Shown here in pieces: positions 26,661 through 34,703 of a stretch of DNA of 64,000 nt. The notes beneath the pieces were generated by a model that was not told the origin of the DNA, did not search any database, and saw nothing but the letters and a program-made list of their open reading frames with translations. Within the stretch, counting starts at the first letter, position 1, and every line of letters starts with the position of its first letter. The translations under genes and the position numbers were made by a program. The stretch is taken from NCBI GenBank assembly GCA_021325675.1, contig JAJTCM010000001.1:124001-188000 (forward strand), given 5' to 3'. This DNA comes from Crocinitomicaceae bacterium (GTDB lineage: Bacteria; Bacteroidota; Bacteroidia; Flavobacteriales_D; Crocinitomicaceae).

Positions 26661-26683
26661 TTTCCGGCGGGGAGTAATGGACA

Positions 26684-26691
26684 TATCTTTG
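26684..26691 (+). promoter_or_regulatory. Minus-7 box (TATCTTTG) of the candidate small RNA
   Basis: A perfect TAnnTTTG with no coding gene downstream. Confidence 0.7.
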
Positions 26692-26695
26692 TATC

Positions 26696-26849
26696 ATAAA
26701 GGAAGAGAGAAATACTTTCCGGGAAATAGGAAAACAATCCTGGAAATTCAAAGATATTCAAGAGTTAGGTTTTTTCATAGTTAGTTATAGTTAGAGTGTA
26801 CGTTAGGTAAAGAAAAGGGACCAGGTGATAACCGGATCCCTTTTTTTTT
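26696..26849 (+). ncRNA. Candidate regulated small RNA, about 154 nt
   Basis: The predicted transcript runs from just after the minus-7 box to a T tract. It contains no ATG, and no ORF is visible. The middle carries four GTTAG words (26763-26806) that look single-stranded and could be a target-pairing region. The 3' end is a hairpin with T9 (26817-26849). It lies directly downstream of the kinase-regulator operon and is preceded by the same tandem operators. Existence is inferred from signals only. Confidence 0.6.
26817..26849. terminator. Terminator of the candidate small RNA
   Basis: GGGA pairs with TCCC and GGT with ACC inside, with two mismatches, followed by nine T. On the minus strand it is followed by TTTTCTTT, so it may also stop transcription coming from the 84-bp element B. 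Confidence 0.7.
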
Positions 26850-26903
26850 GATCAGTGCAGGTTTCTTTTTGAACTACATCAGGATTACATATAACCCGAT
26901 GGT

Positions 26904-26987
26904 ACAAATTTCGATATTAAAATCATGCAAAACAACCCCCGGAAACGGGGTAATTTGACCCCGGAATTTCTGAATTTTGCGAAAAAT
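26904..26987 (+). repeat. 84-bp repeated element, copy B
   Basis: This is a gapless relative of 17846-17929 in the same orientation. Here the C4-N6-G4 hairpin is followed by a further C4 block (GACCCCGG), the opposite of the G4 block of copy A. An alternative pairing is therefore available in both copies. The outer GCAAAA/TTTTGC pairing is 6 bp. Confidence 0.85.
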
Positions 26988-27191
26988 GTAAAAAACTACT
27001 TTGCCGCTGCGGATTGAGTGTAGGAGTTTTTAGGATCGCAAAGTTCACCAAGTTTTCGCAAAGATCGCAAAGCTTAATTTGACAAGATAATTTACCGTGG
27101 ATATTGTTTTGCGCCCTTTGCTCAACTCAACTTTGTATACTTTGCGTTTAACTCAGCGTTTCTACAAAAAACTTTAGGTCTTGTGGCGAAA

Positions 27192-28067
27192 TCAGATTTC
27201 CTGCTTCAGGATTTCAATCGTTTTTCCTTTCCGCTTATTGTAAATAAAAAAATCATTGGACGGAGCTACGTAAACCCGGGCATCTTCTTCGCCGGCGAGT
27301 GCGTTTGTTAACTGTGTTTTCTTCTTCCCCTCAAGGTCCATGCGGTAAATGTGATAAAATCCTGTTTCCATCGAAGAAAAGTAAATCCATTTATCGTCCG
27401 GTGAAAACATCGGCCAGCCATCATACGTTGGTGGGGTTTGGCTCAGGTTGACAGGCAAAAAGCTATCGGTATCCATGAGAAATACATCGTCGCCGCTCAC
27501 ACCGTTGCGCAGGTAAACGATATGCTTCATATTATTGGAATAGCGGGCGCAGGTTTCATTGTCTTCCGTGTCAGTGATCCGCAATGTTTTACCACTTTGC
27601 AGGTCGTAACGGTAAATATCCAGCGATTCATTGCCGCGGGTAGAGTTGAACAAAATATACTTGCCGTCCGGGCTGAAATACGGGTGGATATCACGGGCCG
27701 GATCGCTGATTATCTGCCGGGTTTGACCGCTTTTAACATCGTAGAGGTAAATGTCTTCATCCCCGCTGCGGTCACTCACGAAAGCAACAAGATCGTTTTT
27801 TGGGTTCCAGTCCGGGAAATTGTTGTTGAACGTATCCGTAAACAACGCCCGGTGCTCCATCGTTTCCAGGTCGAGGATGCGCAGCTGCCATTTACCGCTT
27901 TCATTGCTTTGATACAGGATTTCTTTGCTGTTAGCCGAAAGCCTCGGATAAGCTGCTTCCTGCTGCTGAGACCGGTAAACCACAACAGGTGTTTTCAGAC
28001 CGGTTTTTTGTGCGCCGCAGGAAAACAGCACACAAACGAAAGCGGAAAAGAATAATGGATTTTTCAT
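27192..28067 (-). CDS. TolB-like PD40 beta-propeller lipoprotein
   Basis: This 291-residue protein begins with a lipoprotein signal (MKNPLFFSAFVCVLFSCG; lipobox FSC). It is made of PD40/WD40-like blades: YPRLSANSKEILYQS, FPDWNPKNDLVAFVSDRSGDEDIYLYD, HPYFSPDGKYILFNSTRGNESLDIYRYD and WPMFSPDDKWIYFSS. TolB-type propellers mediate protein contacts in the periplasm, and many in Bacteroidota are free-standing. It is the last gene of a three-gene minus-strand operon, 7 bases after the DUF885 gene. The partner and ligand are unknown. Confidence 0.88.
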   Translation of the reverse strand: MKNPLFFSAFVCVLFSCGAQKTGLKTPVVVYRSQQQEAAYPRLSANSKEILYQSNESGKWQLRILDLETMEHRALFTDTFNNNFPDWNPKNDLVAFVSDRSGDEDIYLYDVKSGQTRQIISDPARDIHPYFSPDGKYILFNSTRGNESLDIYRYDLQSGKTLRITDTEDNETCARYSNNMKHIVYLRNGVSGDDVFLMDTDSFLPVNLSQTPPTYDGWPMFSPDDKWIYFSSMETGFYHIYRMDLEGKKKTQLTNALAGEEDARVYVAPSNDFFIYNKRKGKTIEILKQEI

Positions 28068-28074
28068 TTATGAT

Positions 28075-29394
28075 TTATTTTTGGTAAAAAGCCGTAAAAT
28101 TTTCAACAACAACTTCGAGCGGCATCCCGCTGAATTGCAGGTAAGCCTCGTGGAATTTTTGTTCGCTAAATGTGTTCTCATACTGGTATTTGCTTTTCAA
28201 GGTGCGGATAAAATCCGCGCCCAGCTTGTAGCTCAGGGCTTGCCCCGGCCAATTGGTTACCCGGTTGATTTCGCGCTCAGCAATTTCGTCAAAGCCATAA
28301 ATGTGCTCTTTCCAGAAGGCCAGCGCTCTTTCTTTGTCCCAGCCCTGCGTGTGGATTCCGCATTCAAGCACTAGTCTCGCTGAACGCACGAGGTCCCATT
28401 CACATTTGCCGAGATAGCTTTCGTCGCTTTGGTAAACGCCCAGCTCCCGGCCGTAATTCTCAATATAGCAGGCCCAGCCTTCGAAATTACCCGAATAGCC
28501 GAAGAGGTCATTCAGCGGGTTGTTTTTAATAACTGTTGGGAAATAATGCTGCAAATGGTGGCCGGGAATGGCTTCGTGCATGTAAATCCAGTCAAGCGCC
28601 CGTTTGTTGAATTTCCCGCCATAAAAATTAAAAAGAAAAACATCCTTTCCGTAAGCATTGTCGTCCTGGCTCAGATACATGCCCGGGGGCGTAAACTGTC
28701 CGGCGCCTTCCCATTCGATGGCGTGGATCGGTGGAATTTCAAAGCCCGGGACGAAGTGCGTCAAATGCCGGCGTATGGTACTGTCTATTGCTTGAAAGCG
28801 GGCTGCAATTTCTTTTTTGCCTGTGAGGAAAAAACGTTCGGAGCGAAGAAAAGTATAAAATGTTTCCCGCGACGAATACCCTTGTTTCTGCTGCAGAGAA
28901 TCAATTTCCCGGTTGATGCGCCTGACTTCCGAAAGCCCGAAAGCCATTATTTTTTCCGGTGGTGTTTCCAGGCTGGTGAAGCGCTTTACGAAAAAAGCAT
29001 ACCATTTTGCGCCATCAGGCAAATCATACAAGGACGGGTAGGGAAGAGGGCGCCCATGTTGATGCCAGCTTTTTTCAAGCTCCAGACGCCCGAGGTTAAA
29101 TTCAATCTCATAGCTAACCTGACCGAACATCACCCTATTTTCACGGCTTAAATCTTCCTGGTCAATTTTGCGGAAAAGGGAATCCTGCTGCCGGAAAAAA
29201 GCTTCCTGCCTTGCTAGTTTCTCCGGTGCCGGGATCTGATCGAAATATTCCTTGAAATCAAAGGTAAGTTCGGGGATGCCAAGCTGCCGGTAACCGCTCA
29301 CAAAAGCTGTGAGCTGCGTCTTGAAACGCTTATTCTCATTTGCGCAAATACTGCTGCAAATAAAGAGGAATAGGATGAAGGGCAGCTTAATCAT
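28075..29394 (-). CDS. DUF885 family metallopeptidase-like protein
   Basis: This 439-residue protein has a signal peptide (MIKLPFILFLFICSSICA) and the DUF885 hallmark MHEAIPGHHLQHYF, an HExxxxHH-type zinc site, plus YSGNFEGWACYIENYGRELG. DUF885 proteins resemble gluzincin carboxypeptidases. The family's usual length is 550-600, so this is a shorter version missing part of the N terminus. The ATG overlaps the stop of the upstream PDZ-hydrolase gene (ATGA). It is probably a periplasmic peptidase. Confidence 0.88.
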   Translation of the reverse strand: MIKLPFILFLFICSSICANENKRFKTQLTAFVSGYRQLGIPELTFDFKEYFDQIPAPEKLARQEAFFRQQDSLFRKIDQEDLSRENRVMFGQVSYEIEFNLGRLELEKSWHQHGRPLPYPSLYDLPDGAKWYAFFVKRFTSLETPPEKIMAFGLSEVRRINREIDSLQQKQGYSSRETFYTFLRSERFFLTGKKEIAARFQAIDSTIRRHLTHFVPGFEIPPIHAIEWEGAGQFTPPGMYLSQDDNAYGKDVFLFNFYGGKFNKRALDWIYMHEAIPGHHLQHYFPTVIKNNPLNDLFGYSGNFEGWACYIENYGRELGVYQSDESYLGKCEWDLVRSARLVLECGIHTQGWDKERALAFWKEHIYGFDEIAEREINRVTNWPGQALSYKLGADFIRTLKSKYQYENTFSEQKFHEAYLQFSGMPLEVVVENFTAFYQK

Positions 29395-30716
29395 GCATCG
29401 GTTTCTTTCAGCCAGCTGAGCATGATTTTAGCCGTTTCCGGGTTATACGAACCAGGCGCTACCTGGGCTTCGGTAAAGCTTTTGGCTTTGTTCATACCGT
29501 GATCGGTGTGTTCAACGACCTTAAATGTGCTGTTTCCCTTGTGGTAATAATTGACGGTTTTATCCAGGATTTCGTGATCTTCCCGGGAAGCGATGTAATC
29601 ACTGGATCCCCAGAGAAACAAGCTTTTTCCTTGAAACCGGCTCCATTCTTCGGGCAGGTTGAGCGCATACAATTGCTGGTTATAGGAACGGGAGCGCAAA
29701 TCGAAAATTCCCAGGTATTCTTTGCAAACTTCACGTGTGGCACCTATTTCTTCAGTAGTTTTATTTTCACCGAAATAGAGGGCGCTGCATTCGCAAAACT
29801 CTTTGATCATCTGATCGGTTTCAACCGGGTTCATTTGGTAGGCATCAGCGATCGTCCGGCGTGTTTTGACCAGGTATTCGTTAAAATTCGAGCCGATAGT
29901 TCCGTAGGAAATGATTCCTTTAATAGTTGTTTTCCGGGCAACAAGCGGTGCAAAAACACCGCCCATGCTGTGCCCGATGATATATACGCGTTCCGGGTCG
30001 ATATCAGGCCGTTTTTTGAGCTCTTCGATCGAAGCGGTATAACTGTCGCTTTCTTCCATAAAGCTCACTTCCTGGCAGCTTTTACAGTGATTGCTGTTAT
30101 CGCCCATTCCGGGTTTTTCGAGCCGCGCACAGGCAAAACCCGAACGGCTCAGGTGGTTCAGCAGCTGGATCTCGCTGCGCGTGGTGTCAAAGGGCGAATC
30201 AAGCGAATAACAGCCGATCCCGCCGATAAATACAATCAAAGGCTGCTTGCCGGGTTTATCCTGCTTCGTTAAGATAATGCGCTGTGCACCGATGGGAGAG
30301 TTGCTCTCTGTGTAAATCGTTTGCAAACCGCTGTATTTTTCCTCCGGGAAAGCCTTGAACGTGGATTTTCCGCTTTTGCTTTTCTTCTGGCGGATCAATT
30401 CGTAACTGAAAGCATCGCCGGAACTGTATTTTGCTAATTCTGCCAGGAGATGCTCCATATTTTTAATCTTTACGCCATTGAGACTGCTCAGTACGTCGCC
30501 TTTTTTGAACCCGGCACTCACCGCTGTTGAATTCGGGAGCACTTCAGAGATCAGTATGCCGCTCTGTCCTTCAATGCCCATGAGGGTTTTGGTGTCATCC
30601 GTGAGGTTTTCCATCCGGATTCCTAAAAATACGCGCCTGCTGAGGTTTTGAGCGGTGGCACAAACACACAATCCACCGAAAAGCAGGAGGATTACTAATT
30701 TTAAAAAACGTTCCAT
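29391..30716 (-). CDS. PDZ domain fused to alpha/beta hydrolase
   Basis: This 441-residue secreted protein has a signal peptide, then a PDZ domain (about 27-115; FLGIRMENL, GILISEVLPNSTAVSAGFKKGDVLSSLNG). A C-terminal alpha/beta hydrolase follows with nucleophile elbow GHSMGG, an oxyanion region FIGGIGCYS, and the catalytic His probably in EHTDHGMNK. The fusion suggests a hydrolase recruited to, or regulated by, a C-terminal peptide. It is the first gene of the operon with DUF885 and PD40 proteins, all envelope-targeted. A perfect minus-7 box TATATTTG lies 41-48 bases upstream. Confidence 0.87.
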   Translation of the reverse strand: MERFLKLVILLLFGGLCVCATAQNLSRRVFLGIRMENLTDDTKTLMGIEGQSGILISEVLPNSTAVSAGFKKGDVLSSLNGVKIKNMEHLLAELAKYSSGDAFSYELIRQKKSKSGKSTFKAFPEEKYSGLQTIYTESNSPIGAQRIILTKQDKPGKQPLIVFIGGIGCYSLDSPFDTTRSEIQLLNHLSRSGFACARLEKPGMGDNSNHCKSCQEVSFMEESDSYTASIEELKKRPDIDPERVYIIGHSMGGVFAPLVARKTTIKGIISYGTIGSNFNEYLVKTRRTIADAYQMNPVETDQMIKEFCECSALYFGENKTTEEIGATREVCKEYLGIFDLRSRSYNQQLYALNLPEEWSRFQGKSLFLWGSSDYIASREDHEILDKTVNYYHKGNSTFKVVEHTDHGMNKAKSFTEAQVAPGSYNPETAKIMLSWLKETDA

Positions 30717-30756
30717 TTTCTGTCCGAAATTAAGGGTTAAGATCTACACTTTCAGA

Positions 30757-30764
30757 CAAATATA
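30757..30764 (-). promoter_or_regulatory. Minus-7 box (TATATTTG) of the PDZ-hydrolase operon
   Basis: A perfect TAnnTTTG on the minus strand, with a leader of about 36 bases. Confidence 0.6.
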
Positions 30765-30953
30765 AGGGCTTTTGAGAACGGATTTTAAAATCAATTATTG
30801 ATATATCAAATGTTTATTTAAGCGGATAAAGAAAAGGATGAACGGATTTTAATTTAAAATTTAAAACTGAGACCGAAACGAAGTGAATGGAAAATTGATG
30901 TTTAGCTTATGGATTCCCTGCGTGCCCTTCCAATCCGCGCAGGGAAGTCTATC

Positions 30954-30996
30954 AAAAAAGAATGCGGCCTATCGAAATGGAAAGGACCGCATTCTT
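30954..30996 (-). terminator. Terminator of the 82-residue lipoprotein gene
   Basis: AAGAATGCGG and CCGCATTCTT form a perfect 10-bp stem. On the minus strand it is followed by a T run. Confidence 0.85.
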
Positions 30997-31082
30997 CAGA
31001 TTTGTTGTAAAAAAGGCTCTGTTCTGGAGCTTTTGTTATTTAGTTAAGTAAATAACTTGTCTGGTTTTTAAACGATTTACGT

Positions 31083-31331
31083 TTACTGAATTGCACAGTT
31101 TACCGTGTAATCGCCACCCAGGTCGGAACCTGTCGCCGTGTTGTTGTCACATCGTTGCTCTGCCCTGACGCGGTTGTCTTTGTACGTATACGTTGCATGA
31201 TCATTAATGGTCACGTTTCCATCATCTCTTGTATAAGTTTTGGAACATTGGCAGATATATGACTGTTCACAGGAAATCAACAGGGTTGTTGCGAACACGA
31301 AAAATGCAAATCTTACAATTATTGCTTTCAT
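31083..31331 (-). CDS. Small cysteine-containing lipoprotein, unknown
   Basis: This 82-residue protein has a lipoprotein signal (MKAIIVRFAFFVFATTLLISC). The mature part of about 60 residues contains four more cysteines (ICQCSKTY, EQRCDNN, VNCAIQ), which could form disulfides. It matches no family I recognise. The gene is monocistronic, with a strong terminator directly downstream. Confidence 0.7.
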   Translation of the reverse strand: MKAIIVRFAFFVFATTLLISCEQSYICQCSKTYTRDDGNVTINDHATYTYKDNRVRAEQRCDNNTATGSDLGGDYTVNCAIQ

Positions 31332-31468
31332 AACTCAAGTTTTTAATTTGTACTGATTCACTTATTAGATTAAAGTTACGCCGTTTTAGCTGAGAATGGC
31401 TTACAATATTGCCCGGAAATGTTGTATTTATTTTAACTGAAAAGCTTGGAACTACGAATTTTTTAGTT

Positions 31469-31476
31469 TAGATTTG
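31469..31476 (+). promoter_or_regulatory. Minus-7 box (TAGATTTG) of the YdjC-like gene
   Basis: A perfect TAnnTTTG, with a TTG at 31446-31448 as a possible minus-33 element. Confidence 0.6.
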
Positions 31477-31508
31477 GTTCGCTTATTAACCTCAATCCAC
31501 TTTAAAAT

Positions 31509-32510
31509 ATGGGAAAATTGATTCTTACTGCTGATGACTACGGGCTGAGTACCGGGGTCAACGAAGCCATCCTTCAATCTGTTAGAAATAACACCATCAC
31601 GTCCGTTCAGGTACTGATGAATTATGTCGGGGAAAACGAAGTACTGAAGCTCGCAAAAACCATAGCAGAATCGGGAAACCGCTGCGGGATTGGCGTACAT
31701 CTCTGTACAACGGCAGGAAAAAGTGTCATCCAGGAGCCTTCAAGCCTTACATACATAGGAACTGACGGCGCATATCATTTCCGGGAGCTCCAGGATTGGG
31801 ATTATGACGAAACCCTGCTGGAAGATATGAAAAAAGAGCTGGAGGCCCAGTATAAAAAGCTCAGCGATATCATTGGCGGTGAGCGGATAGACAGCCTTTC
31901 TTCCCATCATAATATCCATTTATTTGATGAAAAATACATGAAAATTGTGGCCGATATTGCCAAAGCACATGCAATCCCGGTGCGGAGCCCGTTGCGCTGG
32001 AACCAGGATGATACTTGCCTGAGACGAAATTACCCGGACGGCCTGGCGCTTTCACCGATTGAACATTCTTCGATTTTAACCCTTGCCCAATGCAGAAAGG
32101 GCTCAACTCGCCGTGTACTGCTGAATGCCCTTGACTCTAAGCGTATGCTGGTGAACCGGGAGCTTGTCAACAACAATAATCCAGGAAAACGGGGAGCTCC
32201 CAATTCAACTTCGGGGCATTGGTACGGTCAGCCCAAGAAAAGGGCCCTGAACTGGACTTTGGAGCAATTACTCCTGCTTAAGCCCGTACATCCGCAGTAC
32301 GCCACTGAAATTTTCATGCACTTATCCAATACGGCTGCCGGTGGCGACCCTAAACTCACTTACCCGATGAGTAAGCGCCTGGAAGAATATACTGCTTTGA
32401 ACAGCGTCGACGTTAAGGATTTGCTGAAATCCCTGTACAATCACGCAGACTACGAATTGGGATCATACCGGAAAGTGCTCCTGGGAGAAAGTGTTGATTA
32501 TACGATTTAA
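31509..32510 (+). CDS. ChbG/YdjC-like carbohydrate deacetylase
   Basis: This 333-residue cytosolic protein starts MGKLILTADDYGLSTGVNEAI, the metal-binding Asp-Asp motif of YdjC/ChbG enzymes. It also has SSHHNIHLFD (His ligands) and a C-terminal HLSNTAAGG segment. ChbG removes an N-acetyl group from chitooligosaccharides; other members act on different acetylated sugars. The C-terminal half (from about residue 200) differs from enterobacterial ChbG, so the substrate is open. The gene stands alone, convergent with a small lipoprotein gene 4 bases away. Confidence 0.85.
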   Translation: MGKLILTADDYGLSTGVNEAILQSVRNNTITSVQVLMNYVGENEVLKLAKTIAESGNRCGIGVHLCTTAGKSVIQEPSSLTYIGTDGAYHFRELQDWDYDETLLEDMKKELEAQYKKLSDIIGGERIDSLSSHHNIHLFDEKYMKIVADIAKAHAIPVRSPLRWNQDDTCLRRNYPDGLALSPIEHSSILTLAQCRKGSTRRVLLNALDSKRMLVNRELVNNNNPGKRGAPNSTSGHWYGQPKKRALNWTLEQLLLLKPVHPQYATEIFMHLSNTAAGGDPKLTYPMSKRLEEYTALNSVDVKDLLKSLYNHADYELGSYRKVLLGESVDYTI

Positions 32511-32514
32511 TATT

Positions 32515-32865
32515 TTATTTCCAGCAGGTATATTTAATTCCGTCGATCATCATGGTATACTCATCTGATGATAAGCCGGATGATATTTTCAGAGGAAATG
32601 CATCCACCCGGAATTTCCGGGTAAAAATGCGCAGTTTATTATCCTTGATTTTGGCTTTTCCGCTCACATTGATCTGTGTGTTGTCTTTATATGCAACAAA
32701 GCTTGCCTCGCTGTCAGGATCAATGTTCATGATATAAACGGTTTCAGAATCGGCCCCTTTCCATTTTCCGATAAAATCCGGTCTCACATCGCATATTCTT
32801 TTCTTGCAGGACATAAAAGCAAAAAGTATGAAAATGCCTGTGAGTAAGATGCTTGTCTTTTTCAT
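32515..32865 (-). CDS. Small lipoprotein, lipocalin-like
   Basis: This 116-residue protein has a lipobox (LFAFMSC). The mature part starts with FIGKWKGADSETVYIM and continues with alternating beta strands, like short lipocalin-type proteins in which a G-x-W motif opens the barrel. Function is unknown. A perfect minus-7 box (TATATTTG, 32889-32896 on the minus strand) with a TTTG element 18 bases upstream gives a clear promoter. Confidence 0.7.
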   Translation of the reverse strand: MKKTSILLTGIFILFAFMSCKKRICDVRPDFIGKWKGADSETVYIMNIDPDSEASFVAYKDNTQINVSGKAKIKDNKLRIFTRKFRVDAFPLKISSGLSSDEYTMMIDGIKYTCWK

Positions 32866-32888
32866 TGAGTGAACGTGTGGTTACGGGG

Positions 32889-32896
32889 CAAATATA
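32889..32896 (-). promoter_or_regulatory. Minus-7 box (TATATTTG) of the small lipoprotein gene
   Basis: A perfect TAnnTTTG with TTTG at 32915-32918 as the minus-33 element. Confidence 0.6.
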
Positions 32897-33014
32897 AGAG
32901 AAATTTTAAATGCGCAAACAATCCCCCGAAACTTGTAAGTCAAACTGAGCTGTTTATAAGAAATTTCCTGCGGGATTGAAGTATCTTGCAGTGTAACCTT
33001 TTTAACAAAATCAC

Positions 33015-33341
33015 ATGATACAGGATGAAAAAAACCAGGAGCAGGATGCCGGTGAAGATTTTCCGGGATATCCGCATTATGCACCGGAAGATGATATTTA
33101 CCGGAAGGAAAAAGAAGAAAAAGAAATTGATCCCGAAAATCCTGACCGCCTGAAAACACCAAACGAAACATACGCCGGCCGCAACGAAAAAAATTCCGAC
33201 GACCTGCTTCCAGGCGATGACCTCGACGTTCCCGGTTCCGAGCTGGATGACGCCCAGGAAGATATCGGCAGTGAGGACGAGGAGAACAATTATTACAGCC
33301 TGGGCGATGATGAGAGGGATGTGGAGGAGAATAAGGAATGA
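33015..33341 (+). CDS. Acidic disordered protein with conserved C-terminal motif
   Basis: This 108-residue protein is extremely acidic and predicted disordered. Its C-terminal part (DLDVPGSELDDAQEDIGSED, then ENNYYSLG) resembles a short motif I associate with small hypothetical proteins across Bacteroidota, often near stress genes; that association is from memory. No signal peptide or membrane segment is seen. Function is unknown. Composition alone could suggest nucleic-acid mimicry or stress protection, but there is no direct evidence. Confidence 0.7.
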   Translation: MIQDEKNQEQDAGEDFPGYPHYAPEDDIYRKEKEEKEIDPENPDRLKTPNETYAGRNEKNSDDLLPGDDLDVPGSELDDAQEDIGSEDEENNYYSLGDDERDVEENKE

Positions 33342-33421
33342 ATCTAGCTTAAACTCTTTTCCTTCTTAAAATATTTAGCGCCCTTCGCGAGTACTCAGCG
33401 TTTCTTCGTGATCCCAAATAG

Positions 33422-34030
33422 TTAACCAAACCGCTTCAGCTTCTGTTTCTTGCCGGCTGCTTCCACAATTTCCGAAATGCGTTTTTCTTTGGTTTCCGGA
33501 CGTTTGGCGCTTACTATCCAGTAGAGCATCATTTTCCGCACCGATTTACTTAAGCTTAAAAAGAAATCCTTTGAGCCCGGGTGGTTTTTGAACGCTTTTT
33601 CGAGGTCATCGGGGATGCTCAGCTCTTCCACTTCGTCTAAGATATTCCAGGAACCATTTTCTTTGGCGGTTTCAATGCTGGCATAACCGGCAGGCATCAT
33701 TTTCTTTTCTTCGATCAGGCGCTTCACTTTGTCCTTGTTGATTTTCGACCAGTTGCTTTTCGCCTTTCGCCGTGTGAAAAACTGGATAAAGCTGTCCTCA
33801 TCGCGTGTTTTCCGGGTGCTGTCTATCCAGCCGAAACAGAGTGCTTCATCAACGGCGTCGCTCCAGGAAATAGTTGGAACGCCGGATTTCATTTTGTAGC
33901 AAATGAGCCAGACGGATTGTTCCTTATCGTGGTTTTTCTCCAGCCATTTACGCCATTCCTGCTTGCTGGAGGGGTAAAAAGTCCCGGGTTCGTGCTCTTT
34001 CTCTTTCTGCTTCTCTTTCTCTTTGCTCAT
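33422..34030 (-). CDS. YdeI/OmpD-associated family protein
   Basis: This 202-residue protein matches the YdeI family: FYPSSKQEWRKWLEKNH, then W-L-I-x-Y-K, ISWSDAVDEALCFGWIDS, FTRRKAKSNWSKINKDKV and a C-terminal SVRKMMLYWIVSAKRPETKEKRI. YdeI-type proteins are small, mixed alpha/beta, linked to antimicrobial resistance in enterobacteria, with no defined biochemistry. A Lys/Glu-rich N terminus (MSKEKEKQKEKEHE) is an extension. It lies 4 bases after the DUF4256 gene, so the two are cotranscribed. Confidence 0.85.
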   Translation of the reverse strand: MSKEKEKQKEKEHEPGTFYPSSKQEWRKWLEKNHDKEQSVWLICYKMKSGVPTISWSDAVDEALCFGWIDSTRKTRDEDSFIQFFTRRKAKSNWSKINKDKVKRLIEEKKMMPAGYASIETAKENGSWNILDEVEELSIPDDLEKAFKNHPGSKDFFLSLSKSVRKMMLYWIVSAKRPETKEKRISEIVEAAGKKQKLKRFG

Positions 34031-34034
34031 CAGG

Positions 34035-34598
34035 TCAGACTTTTAAAGATCCGCGAAAACCTCTCGCAGCATAGTAAGATTCTGCGCCATTGTGATAGAG
34101 GAAAACTGTTCCGTAGCGGTAATCGCAAAAGATCGCTCCGCCTAGCTTCCGGATGTCAGCCGGTGTTTTGATCCAGCTCGAAGTTTTGGTGTCAAATTTT
34201 CCGAGTTTTTGAAGCCCGCGGTATTCCTCTTCGTTTAAGAGCTCAATTCCCATGCTTTCCGCCAGGTCGATCACGCTGTTTTGCGGTTTATGCTCTTTCC
34301 TGGAATCCAGCGCGGCGCGGTCATAGCACAGGCTCCGGCGCCCTTTGGGACTTTCAGGTGAACAATCCATGAAAATGTATTCCCCTGTTTTTTTGTCCTG
34401 TCCCACAACGTCCGGCTCGCCTTCCGTAATTTCCATTTCATTCAGCGACCACAGCTTGTCGGGATTGGCTTCCAGTTTTGCCTGGATGTTGTCCCATTCC
34501 ATGCCTTTATGGCGGTCCATATTTTTCTCAAACCGGGCCTTCAAGGCTTTAAGCAGGCCTTCACGCTCACCTGCGGGCAACTCTTTGGAATTTTTCAT
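34035..34598 (-). CDS. DUF4256 family protein
   Basis: This 187-residue protein matches DUF4256 over its whole length. Key segments are L-x-A-R-F-x-x-N-M-x-R-H, WDNIQAKLEANPDKLWSLNEME, GEPDVVGQD, FMDCSPESPKGRRSLCYD and the C-terminal FCDYRYGTVFLYHNGAESYYAARGFRG. The repeated aromatic/Asp pattern suggests an enzyme-like fold, but no function is established. It is soluble and has no signal peptide. It is followed by the YdeI-like gene. Confidence 0.85.
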   Translation of the reverse strand: MKNSKELPAGEREGLLKALKARFEKNMDRHKGMEWDNIQAKLEANPDKLWSLNEMEITEGEPDVVGQDKKTGEYIFMDCSPESPKGRRSLCYDRAALDSRKEHKPQNSVIDLAESMGIELLNEEEYRGLQKLGKFDTKTSSWIKTPADIRKLGGAIFCDYRYGTVFLYHNGAESYYAARGFRGSLKV

Positions 34599-34639
34599 GC
34601 TGTTTAAACTTATTGTTAGTTCGGTAAATTTAATGAGAA

Positions 34640-34703
34640 TCTACATTCAATATTACTAATTCTCCATTCTCCTTTTCAATTCTCAATTCTCCATTCTCAA
34701 TCA
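34640..34703. repeat. Low-complexity ATTCTCC/AATTCTC repeat
   Basis: Tandem-like TTCTCCATTCTCC and CAATTCTCAATTCTCC words fill the gap between two genes. The same word family occurs at 7048, 43330, 51275-51330 and 53878-53950. Confidence 0.7.

Larger units (their letters stand above)
26272..27191. other. Long intergenic region with repeats, operators and a candidate small RNA
   Basis: This 920-base region contains the operon terminator and a CACATAG-type imperfect inverted repeat (about 26283-26560). It then holds the inverted 20-bp repeat (26505-26524), a second terminator-like hairpin (26595-26624), and the tandem operators, promoter and candidate RNA (26627-26849). The second 84-bp element (26904-26987) and a degenerate CGCAAAG-type repeat (about 27030-27155) complete it. 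No convincing coding frame was seen. Confidence 0.75.
30717..31082. other. Intergenic region between two minus-strand units
   Basis: This 366-base stretch contains the operon promoter (30757) and, at 30954-30996, the terminator of the small lipoprotein gene to its right. The remainder is AT-rich without recognised features. Confidence 0.6.
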
